Shown here one piece after another: positions 22,598 through 35,800 of a DNA stretch of 64,000 nt. Source of the stretch: Wuchereria bancrofti (lineage: Eukaryota > Nematoda > Chromadorea > Rhabditida > Onchocercidae); contig SSBO01000002.1 of the NCBI GenBank assembly GCA_005281725.1, forward strand, positions 634,902 through 698,901, written 5' to 3'. The position numbers were made by a program, and so were the translations under genes. The notes beneath the pieces are model-generated. The model saw nothing but the letters and a program-made list of their open reading frames with translations, was not told where the DNA came from and did not search any database. Within the stretch, counting starts at the first letter, position 1, and the number at the start of each line of letters is the position of its first letter.

Positions 22598-24589
22598 TTA
22601 AAGATGCAAATAAATTGATGATGAATTCAAATGACTTTGAACTGTATTTATTTGTTAATTAATTTGAAATGTTTATTTTGTTATCCTTAAATTCTATTCG
22701 TTTTCTTCTTTTTTTTTTGTAACTTTTAACATCAAATCTAACAAAAAATATTGTATTTGAAATGTGTTAATGACAATGTAGAATCGATGATTTATTTTTG
22801 TATATTTCAAAAGTTCAATGACAGTTTCTTCGACATACAAATCAAGAAAGAGTTAAAAAAGAAAAAAAAAACACTTTCAAATTTTGTGTCATTATGCATG
22901 GTGTATGAAATCAGAGGCAACAATTTTAACATCAGAGATACAAGTAAATAGCACTTGAAAAAAAAAATTGACGGAAAAAAACAAAACAAAATTTTATGAG
23001 ATTAAAAAAAGCAAATTTGTTAATTTTATTTTTTGAACAAATATAAATTAATGCATAGAAAATTTGCATTCAAATATAAATTTTTTGTTAATTATTGAAA
23101 TATTTTCAAGTTTATTTTCATTAATTTCAATCAAACCTTTTACTTAAAAATGATACATTTTATGAAATGTGAGAAAAAAATTTTTGCTTTTGTTTTTAAA
23201 TGAAAATAATAATTGGAAAAATTGAAATTAGCGTAAAATAGGACATAGGAGAGGTTTTCATCAAAGATTTCACTGCTTGTTTGGCGCTTAAAATTGATTG
23301 GAAATGAAATTACACGAATAATGATAATTTAATTAATTACAATATACGGATTGAAATTTGGTCAGTGTATAAATTTGAAGTACAATTTGATCTAAAAAAA
23401 AAAATGCAATATGCAATATTATAGAATAACTGGTTTACAATAGTGTAGCAATTTCGATTAAAACAAACCTAACCCTGAACAATTTAATTTTGACATAGTA
23501 ATGAAAATAATTAAATAATATTTTAAAAGAAACAAACAAAAGTGACATTTAAAAAATTAGACAAACAAACAAACAAACAATGCCATATTTGCATCCTAAT
23601 TATATGTATAATTGTATATGCAAGATGATAATTTGTTAAATACAATTTAAAAAGTTTTATACAATCTGATTAAAAATTATTAATCTTTTCTGAAGAAGAA
23701 ATATACTGTACCAAATGACTGATTGAGCAAATATAACTTTTAAAATAGGCACATTAAAAAAAAAAAAGCACGAGGTGAACTATTTTTATTATTTAAACTT
23801 TTTTCATTTCTCACTGGAATATATTTTGAAATTGTAAATAAACTATTAATAAATTACATTTCAAATTGAAAAAATATTAATCGCTGATAAGGTTAATAAT
23901 CTCTTTGGGTGTAAATTTGCAAAAAATTATGCGACAACATTTTTATCTTCATCATTTATTTGATTTGATGTTTTGACATTATCAATTTTGTTTGATGTTT
24001 GCAATTTTGATTGCATAAATTTTTGCAGATGCTAAAAAACACGCTTATTATTTTAATTTAAAAAAAACAAACTGTTTTAACAAATGAAATTTTGTTTTAA
24101 AAGCTAAAAGTTGAAAGTTATATTTTAATTTTTCGCCTGGCTAATCCTCATTATTTCTGTAATATTTCTATTATGCTAATTTTCATCATAAATAGTGTTT
24201 TTTGATTTATCAATTTGGTAATCTTTTTGTTTTCATTGTAACAACCGACAAATGTGAATAGTTTCCGTGAAAATATCAAAAGAAATGAACTAATTTTTTA
24301 AATCAAAAAAATAAAAATTAAAATTTAAAAAAATTTTTTTAATTTCCAAAAATTTAACACTTGTCAATTTAACGTTTACTTCCGTCAAAATAAGTGTAAA
24401 TAATGGATATGACGAAGTATGTTCAAGAATGCTTCATTAACATTCAAATTACAAATTTGTTTCAGTTAAAGATCACCGCGAAATAACTTTTTTCCTTTAT
24501 CTCTAAAAGATAAATGTTAAATTTTAATTAGCATTACGAAAAATATTTTTAATTTAAAGAATAATTTCAAAATGTGAATTTTGAAAGAT
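22598..24589. other. Convergent intergenic region
   Basis: It separates the 3' ends of the Cys-rich gene (+) and the first tyrosinase (-). It is AT-rich, with a (CAAA)n tract at ~23560-23582 and no supported exon. Both genes' 3' UTRs must lie here. Confidence 0.6.
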
Positions 24590-27500
24590 TTAGAAACTTA
24601 CAATTTTTCGCTTTTGACAATCTGTATTTTTCGGCTTTTCACATAACTCACACGATGTACGACAATTTTCAGCCATAAAATCTCCGGAATTTCCGAAACA
24701 TTGATTTTCAGTTTTCCATTGCTTACACGATACATGTCGATCAGCACATTCTTGAAACAGAAAATTTTCCCCAATCAATCCTTATCATTTTTTATCACTC
24801 AAATATTAATGTTTAATCTGTTTATTATATATGATTGGAATAAATTTGCATAAGTGTAAATTTGATTAAAAAGTTTTCTTTGTATCCAAAAAAGTTTTAT
24901 TTATCTTTTTGTTTTTTAAAAAAAAATGTCTGCCAGGAATAAAAGTTTTGAAAATTCTATACCATTTGAAACGTTAAATGAAGGGCGGCATTTGCCGCAT
25001 GCTGCGGCGCAAAATTTTGCCATTGGGGACTTGTTTGTGTGACAGTCGCCTTCTTTAGCCCACTGTTCACAGCATGGCATTCGATTGAAACAATCAGTAA
25101 ATTGCCGGGAAGCATATTGTCGGGTAATTTCACCACGAAGAGTTGGGGGTAATTCATTTTGTGGTACAAATGGCTATAAAATAAATAATTCATTTTCATG
25201 GCTGTCTTTTTTTTGGGTAAAAATTCATTTAATATAAAGAAAGGAAAGGAATAAATTAATTAAATAATTGTTAGGGCAACAATAATTTTCCTTTTTAACA
25301 AAATAAAAAAAAACATTCTCCTTTGTAACAGAAAAAAAATTTTTTTTCTCAATTCAAATTAAATTTAGGCTATTTTAATTAATAAAAAATTTTACTCATT
25401 TATTATTAAATTATAAACAATAGATTTATGATAAAATACTTACATTTATACAAATATAAAATAAATTATAAATGAATAAAATGTAAAATGTTAAAGGATG
25501 TACTAAAATGAAAATTATTTAAAATGCAAGAAGCATTTTAAAAATAATTGAAAAGTTATTACCAATTTTTAAGTATTAAATTTTTACACTTTTTTTCTTC
25601 TTCCTTCTTCCTCCTTCGTTGTTATTGTTTTTTGCTTTTTTTTTTTCTTTTACTTTTTACTTTCTAAATTAATTTCTAAATTTTTTCTTTCTAAATAAAG
25701 AATTAATTGATTGAAATTAATTTTAATTTAAAATATTACAGCTGGCATAATTCCTGATATACATCTTCCTGCAACACATATACCATTGAAACATGCATCA
25801 AGACCTTCGAAACCAGTACAAAGACCGCCAAGTTTAATTTTAGCTACACAATGCGGTGAAATTCGTGCATCACAGAAGAGATAAGGTGAGCCACAGGTTG
25901 CAATTTCAAAACTGCAACCTGGTCGTGGAGCATATCGGTACATTTGTTCGGTGTACAAATTTGATAAACCTGAAAATTTTTTTTTAAACAATTCAATATT
26001 TTTTTTTAATGTATATTATAATTATTTTCATTATTAATATTACTGTTATCATTTAAACTATTATCACTAGTATTATCAATTCTTGTATCACTCATGTTTG
26101 TTATGAATAGTTATTTTCATTATTAAATTTTATTTGTAGCAATATTTTACACAAATTATCAATCAATAACTTTGGAATTAAATGCTTTTAAATTAGTAAT
26201 TAAACAGTAAATTAAAATTTTAAAATGATTAAAAAGAAGGAAAATAATAGACAAAAAAGTGGAATATAAGAAAAAATGAAAAAAACGATGATTATTGTAT
26301 TAAAAATTATTTCTTACTTTTTATGATTTGCTAAATTTCTTGTGCTGAAAATTTTATAGCTTTAAAAATCCGAGAATATAAACTTTAGCGAAATATTAGA
26401 GCGCTTAAAACAATTTTGTCCGGAGAACTTGAATCATTTTTTTGTGGAAATTATTTGCACAAAGATTACTATGATATTATTCTAAGAGATAAAAAAAGAT
26501 CTAAAAATTGAATTTAATAAAAATGAGAAAAAAATGATTCAAACAAATTAAAGACTTAAAAGAAGAGAAAATTCCGTAAATTAATGTTGCACATTTTACT
26601 GTTTAATTTTTTTTTTCAGATTAAAAATTTTGAAATCTTACTCATTAAATTTTAAACCTAGAAATGAAATATAGATAGAGTAGTTTATTTTAGCTATCTT
26701 TTCTAATAAATCATAATAGTTTACTGTTATTGTTAATTTTAGCAATTATTAAATAACAAAATTTAATCTTTCAAAAAATAAATATTTTGCAAAAAAATGG
26801 AAAAAAAGTGTTGTGGAAAATTTCAAAAAAAAAAAAAGTAAATGGGAAATATTAATCTAACCATCACGATTAATCAAATTAAATGGTCGCATGACAGCAT
26901 AACTGAAATGTTGTGGATCGGCACACTGTTCAATATCTTGCGAATATTGCTAAATTTAAAATTTCCAATAAAATAAATTAAATTATTTTAAAAATTTCAA
27001 AATTTTCTTTTCTTCATACAATTCTTTCCTGAATTTCATACATTCAATGCATTTCATTCAAATTATTCCATTATTTTGGTAAAAAAAATTTGATTTTATT
27101 CAATTTTAAATTCTTTATCACATCATTTGAATTTTTGTTATCGAATAAAATAAGGTGATATTGATATTTGTGATAATTGATAATTGATATGATAATTGTT
27201 AGAACGTACATTTTCTCGTGCCCAACGTGTTTGTTGAGTTTGTCGCCATAATTCCCAGATGAGGTCAACAAATGAATGAAGGCCATAAAAGACGGGGTCA
27301 TTTGAGGATTGTTCCGGTGGTTCCATATGTCCACCAATCCAAAGATGAACAAATGAATGTGTATATTCAATAGCAGAAAATGCTGGCGGATATGGACAAT
27401 CTAAAAGGAATAAAATTATTGCATAATTATTTTTACATTTAAAGTTTTCATAAAATAAATTTAATCAAGAAAAAAAAAAGAAAAGAAAAACTAAATGCTA

Positions 27501-29843
27501 CAACAAATTTTAACTAAACATTAAAAATTAATGATATAAAATGATTTTGGTAAAAATTTAATTTTTTAATTATTCAACTAAAAAATTTAATGATATATCT
27601 TATAGGATCTCATTTATTGAATTATTTATTATCTGATATTGATGAAACTATAGCAAATTAAGAAGTTAAATTTTTTGGTTCAAAAAAAAATTTTTTTTTT
27701 GAAGTTTTTTAAATAATTATATTTTTTTAGAGTAAATTATAGAATTCAATCTAACAATTAAATTATTTAAATAATAAATTTGACTGTTATTCATTACTAA
27801 TATGTTTTAAATATTAATTTAGCAAAATAAAAATTTGATTTGTTTGAAAAACTTTAAGCATACCATTTAATGGTGCAGTGTAAGCCATAACTTGTTCAAC
27901 TGATACTTGTGATATGATATCAATAATATCATATTCAGTAAATAATTTTCCCTTTTCACCAAGTACTCTAAAATTTTTGACTTTTTCTGATTTAAAATTA
28001 AAAAAAATTCATTTTAGATTTTAAAATTTGAAATCAATAAATGCATACTAAACAAAAAATGAAAGCATTCCATTTTTTCCTTATGAAGAATGAACAAAAA
28101 AAAAAATGAAGTTCTTGCAAATTCTATTGGAAATTTTAAAAAAATTAATAAATGGAAATTAAATTTAATTAATTGCTTAATAAAACATTGCTATTTCTAC
28201 CGAAGAATGGCTGTTCTACCATCGATTGTGCTCCAATAAGCAAACGGTCCGGTGACTACGTTACCATATTCATCCGTTTCGCCTATGAAATAAGGACTAA
28301 AGAAAACTGAATCTCTCGGATCCGGTAAATATTGATCTATTACGGAATCCCAATATGGCAGTGATACTTTTGGATCAATTAGACGAAGCGCAATTTCAAA
28401 TCTAAAATTCCGGAATTAAGCTTCAGTCTTTTAAAAAATCCATTCATTTTTTTCTTCCATAATTTAGGTAAAATTGTACCGTTTTAAAAATTCACGATGC
28501 CATGGCAAAAATCCGGGTCCTGAATGTGCACCACTTCCCTGACCTACCTGCAATATTTAGAACCATCTAATAATCTGAAACTAATTATTGAAATTCATAT
28601 TATTAGTCAATTAAAAATTGAAATTTTAAATTGTATTAAAATTATCAACAATCACTGTACTTAAGTTGATTTAACAAGAAAATAATATAGTAAAATTTAA
28701 AATAATTAAAAATTTAATCATAGTTTTCAATTTCATCAAAATTTAAATTTCAAAATTTTGAATTAATTGTAATTCAAAACTAGCCAACTGATGCTCATAG
28801 CTCATACGGTCATATTCGCCACTTTGTTTCAAAATTGCCATCGCATTGAAAAATCTCAAACGTTCATCTTCGGTAAGCATTCGATATTCCTTACGATATG
28901 CCATAGTTAAAAGTTGGCCATTCGGCAATATACATTGATTTTGAGGTCCTATTGAACCCTTAAAACATATATTTCATCTCATTTCTTCAATAATTAAATT
29001 TCAATTTCAAAAAAAAGAAACATAAAATTAATTTTAAAATGCAAGCAGAGTCATATTGTTAAGGAATTTGAAATTTAAAATAAATGGGAAAAGAAGTAAA
29101 CAAATAATTTATTACACATAAATATCTTAGTGTAAGCATTTTTCGAAAAATTTAACGAAATAAATTAGTAAAAATTGAATGACTATGCAATAAATAATTA
29201 AATTAGTCTGAAATAAATAATTAGACTAGCCTGAAAGAATGGACATAAGCAGGTGATTGTCATACAATCATATGGATGGCTAGCCACTTGACCTCTTGCA
29301 TACGGATCCAATGGCGCTGGTTGAAGAAATGCGGGCGGTGATGGTGGAATCATTTGATTTGGTGTCATTTTCCGCCTTGAATTACGAGCCATTTGCTGTA
29401 ACTAAAATATAAAACAATAATTTACTGTCATCATAGCATTAATTTTCTGCTCATTAAGAAAAAGTGGATTGAAATTTCAACAAAATTCCAATTTTTAAGT
29501 TATTTCAATTTTTTTATGTACAAAAAAAAAGAAGAAAAATTCCTCAAAATTGTTTGCAATGCAAATAAATTCATAAAATTTCAAAATAGAAAAGATAAAA
29601 AAGGATAAAAGCAAAGATTTTTCTATAAATAAATATTTGATTGTTATAAATAATTTAAATAAATAAACATGCAAAAATTAAGTTTAAAAAAATAGATTTA
29701 ATAAATTATTTAAAAAGTCGTACCGTTAAGCAAACATGCCTTGCTTCCGGTGTTGGCGCTTCATTACAATTTTGCATAAATGGCGGTTCTTGACCAAATA
29801 TTACAATAAACAAAAATGTTGAAATGCAACAAAATAATTTCAT
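24590..29843 (-). CDS. Tyrosinase with two C-terminal ShKT domains (copy 1)
   Basis: Eleven exons on the minus strand (29843-29724, 29401-29231, 28958-28785, 28547-28480, 28401-28201, 27967-27864, 27400-27210, 26949-26862, 25969-25740, 25173-24963, 24750-24590) give 572 aa. A signal peptide ([17 protein letters not shown]) starts it. The type-3 copper site has CuA His near 153, 163 and 172 ([15 protein letters not shown]) and CuB His near 294, 298 and 321 (HSFVH, GLHSFVD). A Cys-rich linker follows, then ShKT domains at ~477-511 and ~521-556. Tyrosinases oxidise phenols to quinones, in nematodes probably for cuticle or eggshell cross-linking. In the usual CuB His-His pair the first His is Leu (GLHS), as in TYRP1, so activity may differ. 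Exons 2 and 3 end at GC donors (GCTAGT), the only frame-preserving choice supported by the paralogue. The ATG lies 5 nt after a TTTAG acceptor. Confidence 0.9.
27671..27705. repeat. A/T homopolymer tract in a tyrosinase intron
   Basis: An uninterrupted-looking run of A then T (around 27678-27702) that could form a hairpin; such tracts are frequent in the introns of this window. Confidence 0.4.
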
Positions 29844-32800
29844 TTCTTCTAAAAAAAAAAAATTAATTCTTATAAAAACTTATTTTATAAAAATTTTATA
29901 AAAAACATTGGTATGTCTGTCTATTTGTGTTTTCGTATTCATTTAGAAATTAATTTTTGTTAAAATTTGTTCAATACGCTGAAATATTTGTGTTTCGTTT
30001 TCTTAATTAAAAAAATAAAAATTTGCCAAAAAATTTTTGCTGCATTTTTTACATTTCAAAACTTTCGAAATATTTTAAAACCTAAGAAAACGTGTAATTA
30101 AAATCAAAAAGTTTATTGTATTTTTCAATCTTTTCCGTCAAAAAAAAAAAACATATTGAAAAGAATTTTAATTCAATGAAACTTTTTTTAAGCTTCTCTC
30201 ACACAAATAAAAAAAAACGAAAAGTTAGCTTCAAATTTAAAATTTTCTGTTCAGAAATCGAAATAAAAAATGAATGACAAATTTTAAAAGCAAAAAATAA
30301 TTGAACAAAGATAAGTGTTTAATATTATAAAACAATTCAACCTTTATTTGCTAATAATAATGCACCAAATTTAATTTCCTATTTTATCATGTGTTAAAAC
30401 TTTTTAAAAAGCTATTTTAAATTTCAGTTTCATCAAAACATATAATTTTTTATGTTTTCAAGGAAAAAAAATTTAATAAAATTTTCCTATGACAAAAGGA
30501 AATGAAATTAAATAATGAAATTAAAAAAAAAAAAGATAATTGTCTATGAGAGGTATGAAATTAAAGGAGGTCAACTAAAAAAAAGTCATTCAACTGCATG
30601 GAAATGACCTTGCTTGCTTTTTTTTTTCGTTACAAATCAAACTAACATTTTCCTTTAATAGTTTTTCAGTTCAATACGCTTATAATAAAATCAATTTGAA
30701 AAAAAAAGTTTTTTTCAAAAATTACAGCAACTATTTTATTAATTAACCTTTTGCGCGTTTGTCTTATTGCCGCTAATGTGTACGATAATTAATGATAGCA
30801 ATTGATTAACTGTTAACAATTTGCAAATTCATTTAATTGAAATTAATTTCAAAAGTTTATCATAGCTATAAAGCAATAATAATAGCTTTCTCATACAGAA
30901 AAATATTCACAAAATTTGATTATTTGAGCAAAGAAAAATTAATAATTTATTCTATACTATTTGTTAAATTTTAAAATAAATTAAACGGTTTTCCTTTTTT
31001 GTAACTTTCCAATTTTGCAAATTTATGGAATAATTATGAATATTGTCAAGGTAACTAGATTAAATCAACCAATTGGAAATTCAAAATTGGAAATCAAAAT
31101 TCAAATTTTCAAAATCAAAATTTGATATGCAATTTTGCAATCATTAAAAAGAGAATTACATTGAATATTATAGTTAGTGACAATGAAAACTTTAATATTT
31201 TAATTTACTTAATTTAACTTCAAATTTTATCATTATCAAAATATTCAATTATTGAATAGAGAAATTGCTTTTGGATTTGCTATCAAGCAGCATAATTAAT
31301 TTGCATATGTTAATTAATATATCTTAAGAAATGTTAATTACATTTGAAAGATAGAAAACAGAAAATGAAATGAACTATTTTAAAATTAAGTTAAGCTATT
31401 TTAAGTCTAATTTATGATATGTTAGGAATATTTGTTTTTGTTTGTTTTTTCATTAGCATCTTTTCGTTTTATTTCTTTTAAAATAATTGAAAACTATCTA
31501 ATACTAAAAATTATTTTAATCAGTTTGCTTAATTTTTTTCTTTTTGATTTACCGCCTATCAAAAAAGAGAAATTGATGAAGAGGAATAGAGAAAAGGAAA
31601 TTATAATTCTATTCTAATGATGAATTTTGAAGATAGCAAATTAAAGTGCAAATTTTGAATTCAAATTTGATTAATTAATATCTGATCAATTAAAAATTAT
31701 GGATAAAATAATTAATTAGAAGATTAGATAAGCCTAAATTGAAAGTTAACTAGTATTTGCTAAATAAAATATTCATTTGTTTATTTCTTTTAGCAAAAAT
31801 GCTTTAAAAAAAAGTATAAAAAAGTTAATTTGGAAATTTTAATCTACTATTAGAAATTTACAAAATGCTTTTAATATATTATCAGAAAATTTACAAAAAA
31901 AAAAATGGTTAAAATTTAGGTTTAAGAGTTTATATGATCCAATCCTTTTGCAAATTTCACATTTACAATTCGAATAATTTATTACTTAAGAAATTAAAAA
32001 GAAAAATATGTGTAGTAAGATGCAGAAAAAAAAATTATCATGAATAAACACATAATACAATTGATATTTGGTTTCATTTAAATTCAAAAAGATTTATAAA
32101 ATATATCAAAATAGAAAATGAATAGTTTTTTCCTTTGCCAAAAATCATTTTAAAAAAATTGAAAAAAAAAAAACTTAGTTAATGGAAAAAAAATAATTCT
32201 ATTATTATCAAATGAGGAAAAGGTGCCTTTAATTAATAATAATTTAAGTAAATTTACAAAAAACCAATTTCAGTAATGAAAATCCATAAAACAGGTATTA
32301 ATTGAAATTTCAGGAAAGGTTTGAAATGAAATGACGTATAATTGTTAGAGTGAATGAAAATGTTAAACTTTCATTTGTTACCTTCAAGCCGGTTACTTTT
32401 GTTACAAAAATTTCTTAACAGGTTTTCTCGGGTAGGTAAAATTTGGAAAAATGAAATAGCAGAAAGAGGGAATGAATTTTTGATTAAATTTTTTAATTTA
32501 GAAATATCATTATTTTCTACTATATCTAAAAGGTTATTTCGTTTTTTTTTTTTTCTAATTTAAACATTAATGTTTACATGTTTCGTCTAATACTTTAAAG
32601 AAAAAATTTCAAATAAATTTTTAATCTAAAGAAAATTTTTGATTTGATCTTTAATTCTGATAAAAAAAATTTTTCATTTTCTCGTAAACTTTTTCATTAT
32701 AAATAGCACAGTTGTTTTTCTGATAAACGTTAAGCGTTAAACTTTAAACGTTATTATCAATTTTAAACTTTTACGTGACGTTTCATTTAACTTTTACATT

Positions 32801-35800
32801 TGCAATATGCATTTTTTTTTTGAAATTAAGCAATTAACCTTTGAACTTTTTTGAAAAAAAAGTTGATTATACCTCTTTAATTAGAAATAAATGCAAATTA
32901 TTAAAAAAAAATATTAATGTTAAAGTTTATAGTTAGAGTCTTCCTGTAAAATATCAAATTAGCTAATAATTATAGTTTCATAAATTTGTTTATTATTATT
33001 GAATCGTTGCTGGTATAAAACATTATCTGATCAGAAACAAAAGTAATTTTTGATTTTTTGAAAATTTTGAATAATTATTTATGATGAGAGTCGGAATTTC
33101 TAAGTCTTTTTTTCTCTCTAAAGATTTAATTCTTACAATTTTCGTTCTACGACTAAATTCTTAAATTTTTTCTCAATATCCGATTGTAATGTTTGATTCA
33201 TTTTCTAATAATAATCCGATAAGTTCCGGCAATTATTGAAATTTGTTTGATGTATGCCGTAAAATGACATTTTTATTAATACGATACATTTTTCTGTCAC
33301 ATCACATTTTAATATTTATTAAAAAACTCTAATTAATATTACAATATCACTTTAAGAAAAAAAGTGATATAAACATCATTAATAAATAAATTTTTCAAAA
33401 AAAATTTAATAATTTATAATTGTAATAGACTACTAATTATGATAAAAGTTTTAGTAATGTTTGAATTTTCAAATAAAAATAAAAATACTTCTTTTCTTTT
33501 CTGAAATTTTCTGTTACAATAAATGTAAATTAGATATAACAAATGAAATTTTTGAATAATTTTGTTGTTTTCATTCCTTGGCTTCTTCTTTTTTTTTTTT
33601 TGCTTTTCATGTTTAAACCTAGCATTAAGCTATAAACAATGATCTTTGTTCATAAGATGCTTATTTTGAATTTGATATTATCAAAACAAAATAATGATAG
33701 TACACTAACCAATAATTGCAGGGAATGAATGAAGTACCAACTGAAAAAATAATATATATTTTAATGATAGTAAATAATAAGCTTTAGTCTTAGATCAGAA
33801 ATGAATTATTTATTTTTTCAACTAGTTACAATAATATTAAACTGATAATTATCCAAAATTATCAATTTCACAGTGCTTGTAATCAAATAGTGAAATAGAA
33901 ATGGATTTGAATTAGAAATTGAAAGAATCAGTAATTGCATGAATTGAAATGAATTAAGCTCTTTGTGCTAAATTAATGTTTAATATTTTGAATGCTAGTT
34001 AGAAAACCAGTTTAAAACTTGCTTTTAAGCTTTTTAAATATGATCATTTTCATATTTATGTATAATCAATCAAAAAAGATGGAGCAGAATAAAGAGAGAC
34101 AAAAACTAATAATTGAAAAAGTCAGTAAAAATTTACATACATAATGTCAAGGTAACATCATTATTTGAAGGTAAAATTGTGAAAGATTGAAATGGACGAG
34201 TGATACAATTAAATTTTGTTTAATTAATGGAGAGAAAAAATGGAAAGTATGAAATGTATTTTTGAAAAAATCCAAAATAATAAAATTGCTAGATCTAATT
34301 AAATATGTGAAATTGTGAGGAAAATTTTATTCCTATAATATCATTGATTATTCATACTGATTACATATTAGTAATAATTAAGAATATTGATAAAAATTGA
34401 TAAGGCTATTTTGAATACTAAGCAATAAACTGCACATGGATAATAGTGAGAATAAATTCCCATACGTTTATGAAATTTGAAAAATTGACAAATTAAAAAG
34501 TAAAGAATTGAAGGCAAAAAAATATATAATAGCAAAATAAAAAATATAATAGTTAAATATTTAACACTAAAAATTAAATACGAAAAAATTGAAATTATAG
34601 GAAGTAAAAAATAAGTATTAGTGATGAAAATGTAAACGATGCAGGTTTGAAACAAAAAAAAGAAATTATATCAAAATCATTTTCTAAAGTGTTTCAATTA
34701 AGTGACCGAAATATTAGTGACCATTAAATCGAATGATACGTATAAATGTTCTTTTAAATGAATGTACATTTCGAAAAAATGCGACATTTGAAACGAATAG
34801 ATAATAGAAAGAAATTTTTTCCAACATTTTTTCCTAATTTAATCTAAAATTTAATCAGATGAAAACTAAACTTTACAAAAAAAAAAAAAAATTAAATAAA
34901 ATAAAAATGTTTTGATTTATGCTATAGAAATACAGTTGAAAATTTAGAATTATACCAAAAGGTGAGAAAAAATCAGAATAAATTTTAATTAATTGTAAAT
35001 CAATAGTATACGGCTTTTGATGAAATCACAATAAGTAGAATAAATTGTTTTTTTTTTTAGAAAATAGAAATTTAAATTTAAAATTTTGTCGTTTTTATTT
35101 TTTATTTATTTATTTATTTTTCTTTTTGATAATGCTTGAATATGACAACACTGATTGTTCATTTACGAGAAATGAAAATGACAACATATCGATGAGATTA
35201 ATTTGTTTGGCATAAAATTTTAAATAGAATATAAATAAAACATGTTTCAACGTAATTCAAATTAGCTTACATTGTATCGCATCTATGATATCTTAGTTTT
35301 TTTTTAAAAAAAAAAAGGTAATTAATTTTGTATAAAATCATTTGATCGATGTACATTTTTATAATTAATTTCCAGTTATAATTAATAGATAATTTTATTA
35401 CTTATTATTTCATTTATCTTTCTAAGCTTTACAAATTATCAAAATTAACTGATAACTGTTGGCCGTGATAGGTGATAAAGTCATAAATATAGTTTATACT
35501 TAAAATAACAGCTTTCTTTTTACTTGCAAATTTTATTTTTCCAATTTTGTAAAAGTTAATCAATAATGTTCTTCTTTTGCACATATGCTATTAAATTTTA
35601 GAAATTATACATTAAAAAAAAATATATTACATCCAATAATCATCAATATTTACGTATTGGAAATGAATACAATTTTAAGTGAAATTTTAATTTTAACAAT
35701 TAAAAATGATTAAAACAGAAAAGAAAAAAAAATATTAGCAAAAATATACAAATAACAACAACGTTTGATATTTGTTATATTCGGTGAAACCTGATAAAAA

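Noticed and set aside
34368..34655. 95-codon minus-strand frame between the tyrosinases
   Set aside because: Ile/Phe/Tyr-rich low-complexity translation of AT-rich DNA, with no start context or homologue recognised.
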